Source: Paenibacillus glycinis (GTDB lineage: Bacteria; Bacillota; Bacilli; Paenibacillales; Paenibacillaceae). From it: a stretch of DNA of 64,000 nucleotides. Position 1 is the stretch's first letter. Each line of letters begins with the position of its first letter. Shown piece by piece: positions 53,007 to 63,464 of the stretch. The stretch is from assembly GCF_009909185.1 (NCBI RefSeq), contig NZ_JAAAMV010000034.1:1-64000 (forward strand). Reading direction: 5' to 3'. The notes under the pieces are model-generated. The model was given only the letters and a program-made list of their open reading frames with translations. It was not told the DNA's origin and did no database searches. The position numbers and the translations under genes were made by a program.

Positions 53007-54669
53007 CGACGAAGAGATGATAACCGACGGCCTGTACGAGACGTTGGCCGGATGCGAGCTGGACCTGGATCTATGCAAGGCCTACTCCGGCAGGGAGGCC
53101 TTGAATTGGCTTCATCAAACCCGCGTGGACGTCGTGCTGTCCGATATCCGGATGCCCGGAATCGACGGGATGCAGCTCATGTCCATCATCAAACGGAATT
53201 GGCCGCATTGCCGGGTGATCTTCCTCACCGGCTACAGCGATTTCGATTCCGTGTATCGGGCGATTCAGACGCCCGGCGTTCAGTACTTGCTCAAGAGCGA
53301 AGGGTACCCGAAGGTCATTCAGGCGGTCGTCCAGGCCGTGGCCGAGCTGGATGCCAGCCTGCGCGTGAACGATCTCGTTCAGCGGGCGCAGGAGAGTCTG
53401 AAGACCTTGGAAGTGCTGGCGCGCGGCGAGTACTTCCGCCATCTGCTGCACGGCGCGAATCCGGCGCCGAATCTGGTCGCGGACTTCCGCAAGCTGAGCA
53501 TCTCGCTCGATGCCGACAGACCGGTCTACGTGGCGCAGGGGGATCTGTCCCATGTCTCGTCCCGCGCGTCGTCTTATGCCAACCGGCATGAATCGGCGAT
53601 GGCGGCGATGCTGCTGGCCGAGAGCCTGCTGAACGGCCAGGTTCGGGTCCTCGGCACCATCGACCGCTTCGGGGATCCGGTCTGGTTCATTCAGCCGCCG
53701 GCCGATCGAGCCGAGGGGAGCGAAGCGGAGGAAGGCGCGTCCGTCCTCCCGTATCTGGTCGGCCAATTCGAATTGATCCAACAAGCGTGCTTGAAGAACC
53801 TCGACCTCACCGTCGCCGTCACGCTGGGGAATTGCCCGTCCGAATGGATCAGGCTGTCTTCGGCCTATGACAAAATCAGGCGGCAGCGGCAGACCAGAAC
53901 CGGCGACGGCGCTCAAATGGTGCAGACGGTGAGCCTGCAGGCCTCGGGCTGCGCGAAGGAGCGTTCGCCGCGGGACAAATCGGACGCGTTGTCCGTGCAT
54001 CTGGATGCCGGCAGGCGCGACGAATTTCTCCTGCTGTTCGACGAGCTGACGGAATCGGAGCGAGACGGCGGCGCGCCGTATCTGCTGGAGCTGTACTACA
54101 CGATTTCGCTTGTCTTCTTGTCGTACATCAACAAATGGGAGCTGGAGAACCAGGTGCCCGGCGTGTCCGCTCTCATGCGCCGCGACGAATTCGCGTCATG
54201 GAAGGAAGCGTTCGGATTCCTCCGAACGGTCGCGACGACGCTTTTCGAGCTGAGAAGCTCCGGCGAGAGCAATCGGGCCGCCGAAGCGATCCTGAAGGTT
54301 CGCGCCTATATCGAGGAGCATCTGGACGAAGATCTGTCACTGGTCCGTCTCGCCGGTTACATCCATTTTAATCCGTCGTACGTATCGCGCCTGTTCAAGC
54401 AGGAATGCGGCGTCAACTTGTCCGAATATATCGAATCCGCCCGAATCGACCGGGCCAAGGAATTGCTGAAGAACGACAAATTGAAGGTGCTCGAGATCGG
54501 GGTTCAGGTCGGCTACGAGGCTTCCCAGTCGTTCACCCGCTTTTTCAAAAAAGCGATGGGCGTAACGCCTCAGGAATATCGGGAAGCGTCCTTCAATCAT
54601 TCAAGAAGTATGCGGGATTCGCGCCTGAACGCCCACCGCGGAGACGAAGAGGATACGCTTCGCGAGTAG
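52984..54669 (+). CDS. Response regulator, YesN type with AraC-family output
   Basis: 561 aa. Receiver domain at the N-terminus: LLIVDDEEMI (acidic pocket), phospho-Asp in VVLSDIRMPGIDG, Lys in YLLKSEGY. A long central region of about 300 residues follows. The C-terminal AraC/XylS DNA-binding part has two HTHs: LSLVRLAGYIHFNPSYVSRL with FKQECGVNLSEYI, and VLEIGVQVGYEASQSFTRFF with MGVTPQEYREAS. It begins inside the kinase gene. The likely targets are the flanking promoters of this glycan locus, but no binding site is known to me here. Confidence 0.95.
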   Translation: MYRLLIVDDEEMITDGLYETLAGCELDLDLCKAYSGREALNWLHQTRVDVVLSDIRMPGIDGMQLMSIIKRNWPHCRVIFLTGYSDFDSVYRAIQTPGVQYLLKSEGYPKVIQAVVQAVAELDASLRVNDLVQRAQESLKTLEVLARGEYFRHLLHGANPAPNLVADFRKLSISLDADRPVYVAQGDLSHVSSRASSYANRHESAMAAMLLAESLLNGQVRVLGTIDRFGDPVWFIQPPADRAEGSEAEEGASVLPYLVGQFELIQQACLKNLDLTVAVTLGNCPSEWIRLSSAYDKIRRQRQTRTGDGAQMVQTVSLQASGCAKERSPRDKSDALSVHLDAGRRDEFLLLFDELTESERDGGAPYLLELYYTISLVFLSYINKWELENQVPGVSALMRRDEFASWKEAFGFLRTVATTLFELRSSGESNRAAEAILKVRAYIEEHLDEDLSLVRLAGYIHFNPSYVSRLFKQECGVNLSEYIESARIDRAKELLKNDKLKVLEIGVQVGYEASQSFTRFFKKAMGVTPQEYREASFNHSRSMRDSRLNAHRGDEEDTLRE

Positions 54670-54705
54670 TGCCTGCAATTGACGACGATCAAGGAGTGAG
54701 AAAAG

Positions 54706-57000
54706 ATGACAACCCATGCATTGTTATTCGAGGACCCGGCGAAAGGCTGGGATGAAGCGCTGCCGGTCGGCAATGGCAGATTAGGCGCGATGATGTACGG
54801 TCAGCCCCGGCACGAGCGGCTGCAGCTGAACGAGGACTCCGTCTGGTATGGCGGACCCAGGGATCGCAATAACCCCGACGCACGGGGGAATCTGCCGGAG
54901 ATCCGCCGGTTGATCTTCGAAGGGAAGCTGCAGGAGGCCGAGCGCCTGGCCGTGCCGGCGTTGTCCGGTCTGCCGGAAACCCAGCGGCATTATCTGCCGC
55001 TGGGTCACCTGCTGCTTGATTTCACGCTGCCGGACGGTTCGCCGGAGCGCTATTCGCGGGTGCTGGACATGGATGGCGGCATCGCTTCGGTGACGTTCGA
55101 GCAGGGCGGCGTTTCATTCAAGCGGGAGCTGTTTGCGAGTCATCCGGACCAGGCGATCGTCATGAGACTGACCGCCGATCGACCTGGCGCGATCGGCTTT
55201 ACCGCGCGTCTGGAACGAGGACGCTGGCGTTATGCCGATCGGACCGGCCGAACGGGGGATTCCGCGATCTGGATGGCCGGCAGCTGCGGCGGCGAAGGCG
55301 GAAGCGAGTACGCGGCGGTGCTGAAGGCGTCGGCGGAAGGCGGAATAACGAAGGCAATCGGCGATCACCTCCTTGTGGAGGAGGCCGACAGCGTGACGAT
55401 TGTCGTGACGGCCGCCACGACGTTCCGTGTCCCGGACCCGCTCGCGGAAGCGCGGGAGAGAACGGCGGCTGCCCTCCGAATCGGCTATGCGGAGCTGTAC
55501 AAGCGCCATGTCGACGACCACCGCGCATTGTTTGGCCGCGTATCCCTGTCGCTCGGTCCGGCGGACGCGGAACCGGAGCGGCTGAGCCTGGCGCGGCGAA
55601 TGGAACGGCTTCGCGGGGGCGAAGCCGACCCGGGCCTGTTCGCGCTGTATTTCCAGTTCGGCCGCTACCTGCTGATGGCCTCCAGCCGTCCCGGCTCGCT
55701 GCCCGCCAATCTGCAGGGCATATGGAACGAGCATTTCCTGCCGCCTTGGGACAGCAAATATACGATCAACATTAACGCGCAGATGAACTATTGGCCGGCG
55801 GAGACCTGCGGTCTTCCCGAATGTCACGAGCCGCTGTTCGATCTCTTGGAGCGGATGCGCGAACCGGGCCGGCATACGGCGGCGGTTATGTACGGCTGCA
55901 GGGGCTTCGCCGCTCACCATAACACCGATATGTGGGCGGATACCGCCCCGCAGGACACCTATCTGCCCGCAACCTATTGGCCGATGGGGGCGGCCTGGCT
56001 TTCCTTGCATCTGTGGGAGCATTACCGGTTTTCGATGGATGCGGCATTTCTTCGGCGGGTATACCCTACCTTGCGCGAAGCGGCGCTGTTCCTGGTGGAT
56101 TACGTAACGGAGACGCCGGGCGGCGAGCTTGTGACCTGCCCGTCGGTGTCGCCGGAGAACACCTATATGCTGCCAAGCGGCGAATCGGGGGTGCTGTGCG
56201 CGGGACCGTCGATGGACACCCAGATTATCCGCGAGCTGTTCGCGGCGGTTCTGGATGCTGAACGGACGCTGGAAATTCCGGAGCGCGAGAGACTGGAGAA
56301 CGAGCTGCGGCGGGTGCTGGAGAGGCTGCCGGAGCCGAAGATCGGCCGCCACGGCCAGCTTCAGGAATGGTACGAGGATTACGAAGAAGCGGAGCCTGGA
56401 CATCGCCATATCTCCCATTTGTTTGCCCTTCATCCCGGCAGCCAGATCACGCCGAACGGCACGCCGGAGCTAGCGGCAGCGGCCCGGCGCACCTTGGAGC
56501 GGCGTCTTGAGAACGGAGGCGGCCATACAGGCTGGAGCCGGGCGTGGATCGTCAATTTCTGGGCGCGTCTGGAGGATGGGGAGGAAGCTGCAGCCAATCT
56601 CGCTGCGCTTCTGACCCATTCGACGCTGCCGAACTTTCTGGACAATCACCCGCCGTTCCAGATCGACGGCAATTTCGGCGGGGCCTCCGCGATCGCCGAG
56701 ATGCTGCTGCAAAGCCATGCGGGCGAGCTTCATCTGCTCCCGGCGCTTCCTGCAGCTTGGTCAACGGGCTCCGTTCAAGGGCTGCGCGCCAGAGGCGGCT
56801 ACACGGTGGACTTGGAATGGAAGGACGGCAGTCTGACAAAGGCCGTCATTGCCTCTAGCGTCAATGGACCGTGCTGTATTCGAAGCGCGACCGGTTGTTC
56901 GATTACAGCGGAAGGGAAACCGATCGAATCCGAAAGGCCGGCCGGCCTTCTCCGCTTTCATGCGGATGCCGGCGTCGTCTATGCCGTGCTTCCGGATTGA
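54706..57000 (+). CDS. GH95 glycoside hydrolase (first copy)
   Basis: 764 aa without a signal peptide. Typical GH95 start [20 protein letters not shown], then [68 protein letters not shown] (catalytic-site Asn/Asp block) and [20 protein letters not shown]. Family members are alpha-1,2-L-fucosidases and alpha-L-galactosidases on xyloglucan or host glycans. ATG follows AAGGAGTGAG. Comparable in length to, but distinct from, the copy at 61032. Confidence 0.95.
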   Translation: MTTHALLFEDPAKGWDEALPVGNGRLGAMMYGQPRHERLQLNEDSVWYGGPRDRNNPDARGNLPEIRRLIFEGKLQEAERLAVPALSGLPETQRHYLPLGHLLLDFTLPDGSPERYSRVLDMDGGIASVTFEQGGVSFKRELFASHPDQAIVMRLTADRPGAIGFTARLERGRWRYADRTGRTGDSAIWMAGSCGGEGGSEYAAVLKASAEGGITKAIGDHLLVEEADSVTIVVTAATTFRVPDPLAEARERTAAALRIGYAELYKRHVDDHRALFGRVSLSLGPADAEPERLSLARRMERLRGGEADPGLFALYFQFGRYLLMASSRPGSLPANLQGIWNEHFLPPWDSKYTININAQMNYWPAETCGLPECHEPLFDLLERMREPGRHTAAVMYGCRGFAAHHNTDMWADTAPQDTYLPATYWPMGAAWLSLHLWEHYRFSMDAAFLRRVYPTLREAALFLVDYVTETPGGELVTCPSVSPENTYMLPSGESGVLCAGPSMDTQIIRELFAAVLDAERTLEIPERERLENELRRVLERLPEPKIGRHGQLQEWYEDYEEAEPGHRHISHLFALHPGSQITPNGTPELAAAARRTLERRLENGGGHTGWSRAWIVNFWARLEDGEEAAANLAALLTHSTLPNFLDNHPPFQIDGNFGGASAIAEMLLQSHAGELHLLPALPAAWSTGSVQGLRARGGYTVDLEWKDGSLTKAVIASSVNGPCCIRSATGCSITAEGKPIESERPAGLLRFHADAGVVYAVLPD

Positions 57001-57271
57001 ATCGATTGCCGGCGTCGACGCCCAAGCCGGGATTCGTGAATAAACCGTTCGTCGCCGCGGCGTAATCCGTGGTGAACAATGCAGAATCGGGCCGCACCAG
57101 CATGGGCCGGCAGATGACCCTCGGAATTCGACAATTCGTCGGGGGGCGTCTTTTTTTCTGTCCGGAAGCGGGGAGCGTACGAGGGACGAGATCGCCGCGA
57201 TCCATGCGGATCGCCATCGGATCTGAACGGCGGCAGCGGGATGCCGTTGTCCGGTCTCCGGCTATCCGATC

Positions 57272-57300
57272 TTCAAAAATGACAACGCTTTCTTTAAAAT
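57272..57300 (+). promoter_or_regulatory. Candidate promoter with cre-like site for ABC system 2
   Basis: TTCAAA (57272-57277), 17-bp spacer, TAAAAT (57295-57300). The spacer contains TGACAACGCTTTCT (57280-57293), which matches six of eight fixed positions of the CcpA cre consensus, so repression by catabolite control is possible. The rest of 57001-57357 carries no gene. Confidence 0.45.
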
Positions 57301-57357
57301 GTTGGCTTTCGATGCCGTTGTTCCGGAAGGTACACTTACAACAAAGGAGGAGCAGAT

Positions 57358-58341
57358 ATGGAGTTGGATACGCGGGTAACGGGAATGACGGAAAAAGAAA
57401 AAACGCGAACGCAGTTTTGGAAGCGGTTTAAAAAGCAAAAAACGCTGCACTTGTTCGTCGGGCTCGGCATGATTTTCCTGCTCGTCTTCGCCTATACGCC
57501 GATGTACGGCATTCTAATGGCATTCAAGCAGTATTCCATCTCTTCCGGGATCAAGGGCATTTTCATGAGCGAGTGGGTGGGCTTGAAGCATTTCAAGGAA
57601 TTCGTGAACGACTACCAGTTCGGAACGATCGTTCGAAATACGCTCGTATTGAGCCTGCTCAAAGTCTTTTTCGCTTTTCCGGCTCCCATCGTGCTGGCCG
57701 TTCTATTAAGCGAAGTCAAAAACATGACATTCAAACGTTTGGTTCAAACGATCAGCTATATGCCCCATTTCATCTCGTGGGTCGTCGTCGCGGGCATCGC
57801 GTTCGCCTTCCTGTCGACGGATGTCGGCATGGTCAACAAGGCGCTTCTGGGACTCGGCTTGATCGACAAGCCGCTGGACGTATTGACGAACCCCAACTAC
57901 TTCTGGGGGCTGGCGACGGGAAGCGCAGTCTGGAAGGAAATGGGCTGGTGGACGATTATTTTTCTGGCCGCCATAGCGGGCATCAACCCGTCCTTGTACG
58001 AGGCCGCGCAGATCGACGGGGCGGGCCGCTTGGCGCGAATTCGCCATATTACGTTCCCCGGCATGCAAGGAACGATCGTAGTCGTGCTTATTCTGACGAT
58101 CGGCAGCATACTGGGCGGAGGATTGGTCGGTTCCAACTTCGAGCAGTCGTTCCTGTTCGGCAACAGCATCAACAGTCCGACATCGGAGATCGTGCAAACC
58201 TACGCGTTCAAAGTCGGATTAAAAGACGGAAGATTTTCCTATGCGGCAGCGATCGATCTGATCCAGTCCGTCATTTCCGTTATCCTGATCTTCTCCAGCA
58301 ACTTCATTGCCAGACGCGCTTCGGGGTCAAGTCTATTCTAG
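57358..58341 (+). CDS. ABC transporter permease, LplB-type, system 2
   Basis: 327 aa, six membrane segments. The TPMYGILMAFKQYSISSGIK start and GMVNKALLGLGLIDKPLDVL are typical of LplB. EAA loop: YEAAQIDGAGRLARIRHITF. ATG after CAAAGGAGGAGC. The C-terminus GRFSYAAAIDLIQSVISVIL matches the conserved end. Forms a unit with the permease 15 bp downstream and the lipoprotein at 59302. Confidence 0.93.
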   Translation: MELDTRVTGMTEKEKTRTQFWKRFKKQKTLHLFVGLGMIFLLVFAYTPMYGILMAFKQYSISSGIKGIFMSEWVGLKHFKEFVNDYQFGTIVRNTLVLSLLKVFFAFPAPIVLAVLLSEVKNMTFKRLVQTISYMPHFISWVVVAGIAFAFLSTDVGMVNKALLGLGLIDKPLDVLTNPNYFWGLATGSAVWKEMGWWTIIFLAAIAGINPSLYEAAQIDGAGRLARIRHITFPGMQGTIVVVLILTIGSILGGGLVGSNFEQSFLFGNSINSPTSEIVQTYAFKVGLKDGRFSYAAAIDLIQSVISVILIFSSNFIARRASGSSLF

Positions 58342-58356
58342 GAAAGGGGAGCAGGC

Positions 58357-59238
58357 ATGCAGCTCAGCCAGAAACAAAAAGACCGTATCATGGACTCGCT
58401 GATTTATGCCGCACTGGCGCTTCTGACGTTAGCGATGCTTTATCCGTTCTATTACGTCCTGATTCTTTCCTTCAACAAGGGAACCGATTCGCTTCTCGGG
58501 GGCGTCTATCTATGGCCCAGAACCTTCACTTTCGAGAATTACGCGCGATTTTTGGACGATCCCCTCTGGTACCGTGCTTTTTTGGTCACGATTATGAGAA
58601 CGCTTGCAGGAGCCGTCCTCGGCGTCCTTTTCACCTGCTTGGTCGCCTACGGGCTATCGCACCGCGATCTGCAGTTCCGTAAAAGCTACTTTACGGTCAT
58701 TATCTTCGCGATGTACTTCTCCGGCGGATTAATTCCGTATTACGTGGTTTTGCGCTCCGTCGGATTGCTGAACACGTTCGGCGTCTACGTGATCCCTTCC
58801 ATGCTGAGCACGTTTTTTCTGCTGATCGCGGTTTCGTTCTTTCGGGAAATTCCGGGCGAATTGAAGGAGTCGGCTTATATGGACGGGGCTGGCGAGCTCG
58901 TTATTTTTTGCCGGATCATCCTTCCCGTCTCGATGCCGCTGATTGCGACGATGTCGCTGTTTTTGGGCGTCGGGCAATGGAACTCGTGGCTGGATTCCGC
59001 TTATTTCGTGCAATCGGAAGGGCTGCGGACGCTCGCTTTCCGGATGATGGAGGTGATCAACAAGAGCAATTCGCCGATGGACGCCATAGCCGTCGCGAAC
59101 AGTGCCTCTGCAGGCGTCACCGGCTATTCGCTTCAGGTAGCGGCCATGGTGATCTCCGTCGCGCCCATCGTATGCGTCTATCCGTTTCTCCAACGATTCT
59201 TCATTCAAGGCATCATGCTGGGTTCCGTGAAAGGCTGA
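58357..59238 (+). CDS. ABC transporter permease, LplC-type, system 2
   Basis: 293 aa, six membrane segments. EAA loop variant KESAYMDGAGELVIFCRIIL and C-terminal FLQRFFIQGIMLGSVKG define the LplC-like half. ATG after GAAAGGGGAGC. It lies 15 bp after the LplB-type gene; a palindromic promoter-like site separates it from the binding-protein gene. Confidence 0.93.
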   Translation: MQLSQKQKDRIMDSLIYAALALLTLAMLYPFYYVLILSFNKGTDSLLGGVYLWPRTFTFENYARFLDDPLWYRAFLVTIMRTLAGAVLGVLFTCLVAYGLSHRDLQFRKSYFTVIIFAMYFSGGLIPYYVVLRSVGLLNTFGVYVIPSMLSTFFLLIAVSFFREIPGELKESAYMDGAGELVIFCRIILPVSMPLIATMSLFLGVGQWNSWLDSAYFVQSEGLRTLAFRMMEVINKSNSPMDAIAVANSASAGVTGYSLQVAAMVISVAPIVCVYPFLQRFFIQGIMLGSVKG

Positions 59239-59243
59239 TTTTG

Positions 59244-59274
59244 TTGCCAGGATATTAAAGCGCTTGCTTTAATA
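59244..59274 (+). promoter_or_regulatory. Inverted repeat over a possible internal promoter
   Basis: TATTAAAGC-GCTT-GCTTTAATA, perfect 9-bp arms at 59253-59261 and 59266-59274. TTGCCA (59244-59249) and TTTAAT (59268-59273) with 18-bp spacing could be -35/-10, so the repeat would sit on the promoter as an operator; TTAAAGCGCTTGCT also resembles a cre. It could instead be an mRNA stem-loop between permease and binding protein. Confidence 0.5.
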
Positions 59275-59301
59275 TAAACATCACTTGTTGGAGGGGTTAC
59301 T

Positions 59302-60936
59302 TTGAACAGAAACAAAGGGAAGAAGGCTCTGCTCCTATCGTTGGTCCTTATCATGACGATGGCGCTGATGTCCGCATGCGGCGGCAGCAACGGCAATAAT
59401 GGCACTAGCAGCAATAGCGGTAATAGCGGTAATAGCAACACCGGTCAGAAGGATAACGAAGGCGTCTCGAACGCGCCTGAAACCACCTCCGAACAGCCGG
59501 CAAAAAGCGGCGAGGCGGAGGAGCTGTCCTTGTTCATCGATGCCTCCTGGTATCCGGTGAAGGAATGGAAGGGGCCGGTTGCCGAGAAAATTACCGAAAA
59601 GACGGGAATCAAGCTGAAAGTGACGGTCGCCACGGACGACAAGCAGCTTCCGCTCATGATCGCGTCCGGCGATCTCCCGGATCTGGTTTTTACGAACGCC
59701 AACATTGACCGGATGTCCGATTCGAAGCTTTCATATCCTTGGAACGAATTGATCTCGAAATACGCGCCTGACTTTAAGATCGACCCGATTAGGATTGCGA
59801 TTCATACGATGGACGACGGCAATTTCTACACGGTGCGCAACTCCTTCGCGACGCAGGAGGAAGTGGCGCAGAACAAATACTCGGTCGGCAGCGACGGCAA
59901 CCCGGGCATCGCGGTGCGCGAGGATATCCTGCAAGAGCTCGGCAATCCGCCAATTAACACTATTGACGACTTTATGAAGGTTTTGGGCATGGTCAAAGCG
60001 AAATATCCGGACATGATTCCTCTAATAATGGACAAAGACTGGATCGAGCAATACTTCCTGACGCAGTTCGGCGTCGAAGGCCTGTTGGACGGCTGGTACG
60101 AGCGGGACGGAAAAGTGGACTATGCGATCAGACAGCCGGAAATGCTGGAATTTTTCAAGTTTATGAACCGTCTGTACCGCGAAGGGTACATTCTGGCCGA
60201 GAACTTCGCCTATACGAACGATCAGATCGACGATCAGTATGCGACCAGCGGGAAGGCATTCGCGCATATGCATACGGTCAGCGTTGCCGACTCGGACAAT
60301 GTCAAGGTGAAAAACGCCGGCGGCTCGTATACGTTCCGCATGCTGCCCAGCTCCATTTCGACAAACGCGAAAGCGGTCAGCTCCGGACTGGGCTTTGCGG
60401 GCACGTTCATCACGAAGAAAAACAAGGATCCGGAGGCGTCGATCAAGTTCCTTCAATATCTGGCGAGCGACGAGGGCAAAAAGCTGACGATGTTCGGCGT
60501 CGAAGGCGAGCATTGGACCTGGAACGACGAAGGGTATCCGAATTTGAAATACGATCCGTCCGACGCCGATTTCGTCAACAGCAACGGAATCAAATGGTGG
60601 TACCTGTACAACGACGGCGTCACGGAAGGCATGCTGAGCTACGTGCCGGGAGCGCAGAAGACGAAAGCGCTGATGGAGCGAAAGGCGTTCACGGTCTACA
60701 AGCCGGAGCTCGGCTTGATCCAGCTGCAGCCGGATTCGGACGAGAAGACGATCAAGACGAAGATCGACGAGATGATCAAAAACGAGAAGGTCAAAATTTA
60801 CTTGGCGAAGTCGGAAGCAGAAGCCGTGGCCACCTACGCGAACATGGTGAAGAACGCCGAGAAGATCGGCCTGGATCGCTTGGTCGATTGGGCCAACCAA
60901 ACGTATCAGAAGAAAAAGGACTTGTTTAAAAAATAA
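59302..60936 (+). CDS. Extracellular sugar-binding lipoprotein, system 2
   Basis: 544 aa. TTG 59302 follows GGAGGGGT. Lipobox MSAC in MALMSACGGSNG, then a low-complexity Asn/Ser/Gly linker (NNGTSSNSGNSGNSNTG) that tethers the binding domain. Mature domain begins ELSLFIDASWYPVKEWKGPV; the ligand-binding lobes include IASGDLPDLVFTNANIDRMS. It supplies the two upstream permeases. Followed by a stem-loop and the second GH95 gene. Confidence 0.92.
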   Translation: MNRNKGKKALLLSLVLIMTMALMSACGGSNGNNGTSSNSGNSGNSNTGQKDNEGVSNAPETTSEQPAKSGEAEELSLFIDASWYPVKEWKGPVAEKITEKTGIKLKVTVATDDKQLPLMIASGDLPDLVFTNANIDRMSDSKLSYPWNELISKYAPDFKIDPIRIAIHTMDDGNFYTVRNSFATQEEVAQNKYSVGSDGNPGIAVREDILQELGNPPINTIDDFMKVLGMVKAKYPDMIPLIMDKDWIEQYFLTQFGVEGLLDGWYERDGKVDYAIRQPEMLEFFKFMNRLYREGYILAENFAYTNDQIDDQYATSGKAFAHMHTVSVADSDNVKVKNAGGSYTFRMLPSSISTNAKAVSSGLGFAGTFITKKNKDPEASIKFLQYLASDEGKKLTMFGVEGEHWTWNDEGYPNLKYDPSDADFVNSNGIKWWYLYNDGVTEGMLSYVPGAQKTKALMERKAFTVYKPELGLIQLQPDSDEKTIKTKIDEMIKNEKVKIYLAKSEAEAVATYANMVKNAEKIGLDRLVDWANQTYQKKKDLFKK

Positions 60937-60941
60937 AGCCG

Positions 60942-60978
60942 AGTCCGGCAGGAGCGCCGCGCGTTCCTGCCGGACTTT
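60942..60978 (+). terminator. Strong stem-loop after binding protein 2
   Basis: 12-bp perfect GC-rich stem AGTCCGGCAGGA / TCCTGCCGGACT, 11-nt loop. The T tract is short (TTG), so it may only partly terminate or protect the mRNA upstream of the GH95 gene. Confidence 0.6.
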
Positions 60979-61031
60979 GCACGCTATATTGCAGGCGAAG
61001 GCAAATAAGGGGACGGAAAGGCGGGTAAACG

Positions 61032-63356
61032 ATGAAGCTGGAGTATGATTCGCCCGGAACGGCATGGAAAGAGGCTCTTCCGCTTGGCAACGGACGACTG
61101 GGAGCAATGGTGTTCGGAGCAACGGAGACGGAAAGAATCCAGATCAACGAGGAGACGTTGTGGTCGGGGGCGCCGCACGATTATAACCGGCCGGACGCGG
61201 GGCACTATTTGCAAGAAGTCCGGAGCTTGATATTCGGCGATCGGATCGAGGAGGCGGAGCAGCTGTTTCTGGAGCGCATGATGGGCGAGCCGGTCCATCT
61301 GCAAGCTTATCTGCCATTTTGCGAGCTGAATCTGGCGTTCTCCGGACATCGCGAGGTTACGCGATATCGGCGTGAATTGGATCTGCGGCGGGCGGTGGCG
61401 ACCGTATCCTACGAAGCCGACGGATGCGAATACACGCGCGAAATCTTCTGTTCCCGCCCGAGCGGCTGTCTCGTGATTCGGCTTTCGTGCGGCGAGCGGG
61501 GCAGGATCGCCGTAGACGCGTCTTTGTCCAGCGTCCATCCCGATGCGTCCGTTCAAGCGGACGGCAGCCGCGCGATTCGGCTGGCGGGACGGACCGGAAC
61601 GCGCAAGGGTCCAAGAAACTGGAGCGGCTCTTGGGAAGGACCGGGACTCCGATTCGAAGGGAAGCTAGCGGCTTTTTGCGAAGGCGGTTCGTGCGCTGCT
61701 CTCGACGGCGTCCTGCGCATAGCGGAAGCGAGTGCCGTAACCCTCGTTTTTTCAGGAGCGACAAGCTTCGTGAACTACCGGGACATCGGGGGCGATCCTT
61801 CGGAATCGAACGACCGGTATATGGCGCGCGTCTCCGAACGTCCTTATCGCGAGTTGCTGGACGAACACGTCGAAGACTATAAAGCCTTGTATGAGAGAGT
61901 CTCGATAAGGCTGGGGGGAGCCGGGGCGGACGAGGGAACCGGCGGCAAGCGGCGTCCGACGGATCGGCGCATCCTCGCCATTCGGGAGACGGAGGACCCG
62001 TCGCTCGCCGCGTTATATTTTCAATTCGGCCGGTACTTGCTTATTGCGTCTTCCAGGCCGGGCGATCAGCCTGCCAACTTGCAAGGCATATGGAACGAAG
62101 AAGAATGGCCGGAATGGGGAAGCAAATGGACGACCAACATCAACGTCCAGATGAATTACTGGCCGGCGGAGGTCGGAAACTTGCCGGAATGCCACCTGCC
62201 GCTGTTCGATCTGATCGACGATCTTCGCGTCACCGGCGCGCGCACGGCGGAACTTTATTACGGCGCGAGGGGCTTCGTCGTCCACCACAATACCGATTTA
62301 TGGCGCGCCGCGGCCCCGGTCGACATCCATGCCGGCATCTGGCCGATGGGCGGAGCATGGCTGGTCCAGCACTTATGGGATCACTTCGAATACAATCCCG
62401 ACCTTGACTTTCTGAGGGAACGGGCTTACCCTGCCATGACAGAAGCCGCCCGATTCGTGATGGACTTCCTGGTGGAAGCTCCCGAAGGCGTCAAATTCGC
62501 CGGTCTGCTGGTTACCAACCCTTCCTATTCGCCGGAGAACGCCTATCGGGACGGACGGGATCGAAGAAGGCATCTTACGATCGCGTCCACGATGGACCTG
62601 CAGTTGATCCGAGACTTGCTCGAACGTTGCCTGATCGCAAGCGAGCTGCTGGGCGAGAATTCGGCGTTCGAACACGAAATCCGACAGGTACTGGACCGGA
62701 TCCCGCCCATGCAAATCGGACGATTCGGCCAATTGCAGGAATGGCCGGAGGATTGGGATCGGCCGGAAGATTCGAACGGCCATGTATCTCACCTTTACGG
62801 CTTGTATCCCGGCAATCAGATAGCCGAGGATACGCCCGAAACGTTCGAGGGGGCGCGCAAAAGCCTCGAGCTGCGCCATCGGAGCAAGGAACGAAGCGTG
62901 GCTTGGCCGGCTGCCTGGCGGATCGCGCTGCACGCCAGATTGCGGGACGGGGAGCGCGCCAGCAAGCGGCTCGTCGATATCCTGGCGGGATCGACCAATC
63001 CGAATCTGCTCAATCAGCATGAGCCGTTCCCGATGCAGATCGACGCCAATTTCGGCGCAACCGCGGGCATGGCGGAGATGCTGCTGCAGAGCCGATCCCG
63101 CTATCGGAACGGAAAAGCCGAATACGAGATCGAATTGCTTCCTGCACTGCCTGAATTATGGCCGGAAGGCTCCGTCTCGGGCTTTCGCGCCCGAGGGGGA
63201 TTCGAGGTCGGCATGACTTGGGCGGATGGAAGCTTGATCGGCGCCGAGATCCGTTCCCTTTGCGGGATGCCCTGTACGCTGCGCTATGGGAAGCGATCGG
63301 TCCGATGCGCCGTGCAGGCGGGCGAATCGTTTCGATTCGATCCGTTCCCGCGGTAA
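61032..63356 (+). CDS. GH95 glycoside hydrolase (second copy)
   Basis: 774 aa, no signal peptide. [91 protein letters not shown] and FPMQIDANFGATAGMAEMLL follow the family from end to end. ATG 61032 after AAAGGCGGG. Divergent enough from the 54706 copy that the two probably have different specificities (for example fucosidase versus galactosidase). Followed by a third kinase-type gene. Confidence 0.95.
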   Translation: MKLEYDSPGTAWKEALPLGNGRLGAMVFGATETERIQINEETLWSGAPHDYNRPDAGHYLQEVRSLIFGDRIEEAEQLFLERMMGEPVHLQAYLPFCELNLAFSGHREVTRYRRELDLRRAVATVSYEADGCEYTREIFCSRPSGCLVIRLSCGERGRIAVDASLSSVHPDASVQADGSRAIRLAGRTGTRKGPRNWSGSWEGPGLRFEGKLAAFCEGGSCAALDGVLRIAEASAVTLVFSGATSFVNYRDIGGDPSESNDRYMARVSERPYRELLDEHVEDYKALYERVSIRLGGAGADEGTGGKRRPTDRRILAIRETEDPSLAALYFQFGRYLLIASSRPGDQPANLQGIWNEEEWPEWGSKWTTNINVQMNYWPAEVGNLPECHLPLFDLIDDLRVTGARTAELYYGARGFVVHHNTDLWRAAAPVDIHAGIWPMGGAWLVQHLWDHFEYNPDLDFLRERAYPAMTEAARFVMDFLVEAPEGVKFAGLLVTNPSYSPENAYRDGRDRRRHLTIASTMDLQLIRDLLERCLIASELLGENSAFEHEIRQVLDRIPPMQIGRFGQLQEWPEDWDRPEDSNGHVSHLYGLYPGNQIAEDTPETFEGARKSLELRHRSKERSVAWPAAWRIALHARLRDGERASKRLVDILAGSTNPNLLNQHEPFPMQIDANFGATAGMAEMLLQSRSRYRNGKAEYEIELLPALPELWPEGSVSGFRARGGFEVGMTWADGSLIGAEIRSLCGMPCTLRYGKRSVRCAVQAGESFRFDPFPR

Positions 63357-63464
63357 ACGCGGTTCGCGGAATCGCACATCCGGAAGGGATGCGCCTCTAT
63401 CGGAATTCTTTGGTACGTGTTACGTTAACGATATATGGATTCCGCATCGGAGGGAAACGCCGCC

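Noticed and set aside
59395-59450. Short tandem repeat AGCAGCAATAGCGGTAATAGC-like
   Set aside because: It encodes the Ser/Asn/Gly linker of a lipoprotein; ordinary low-complexity coding sequence.
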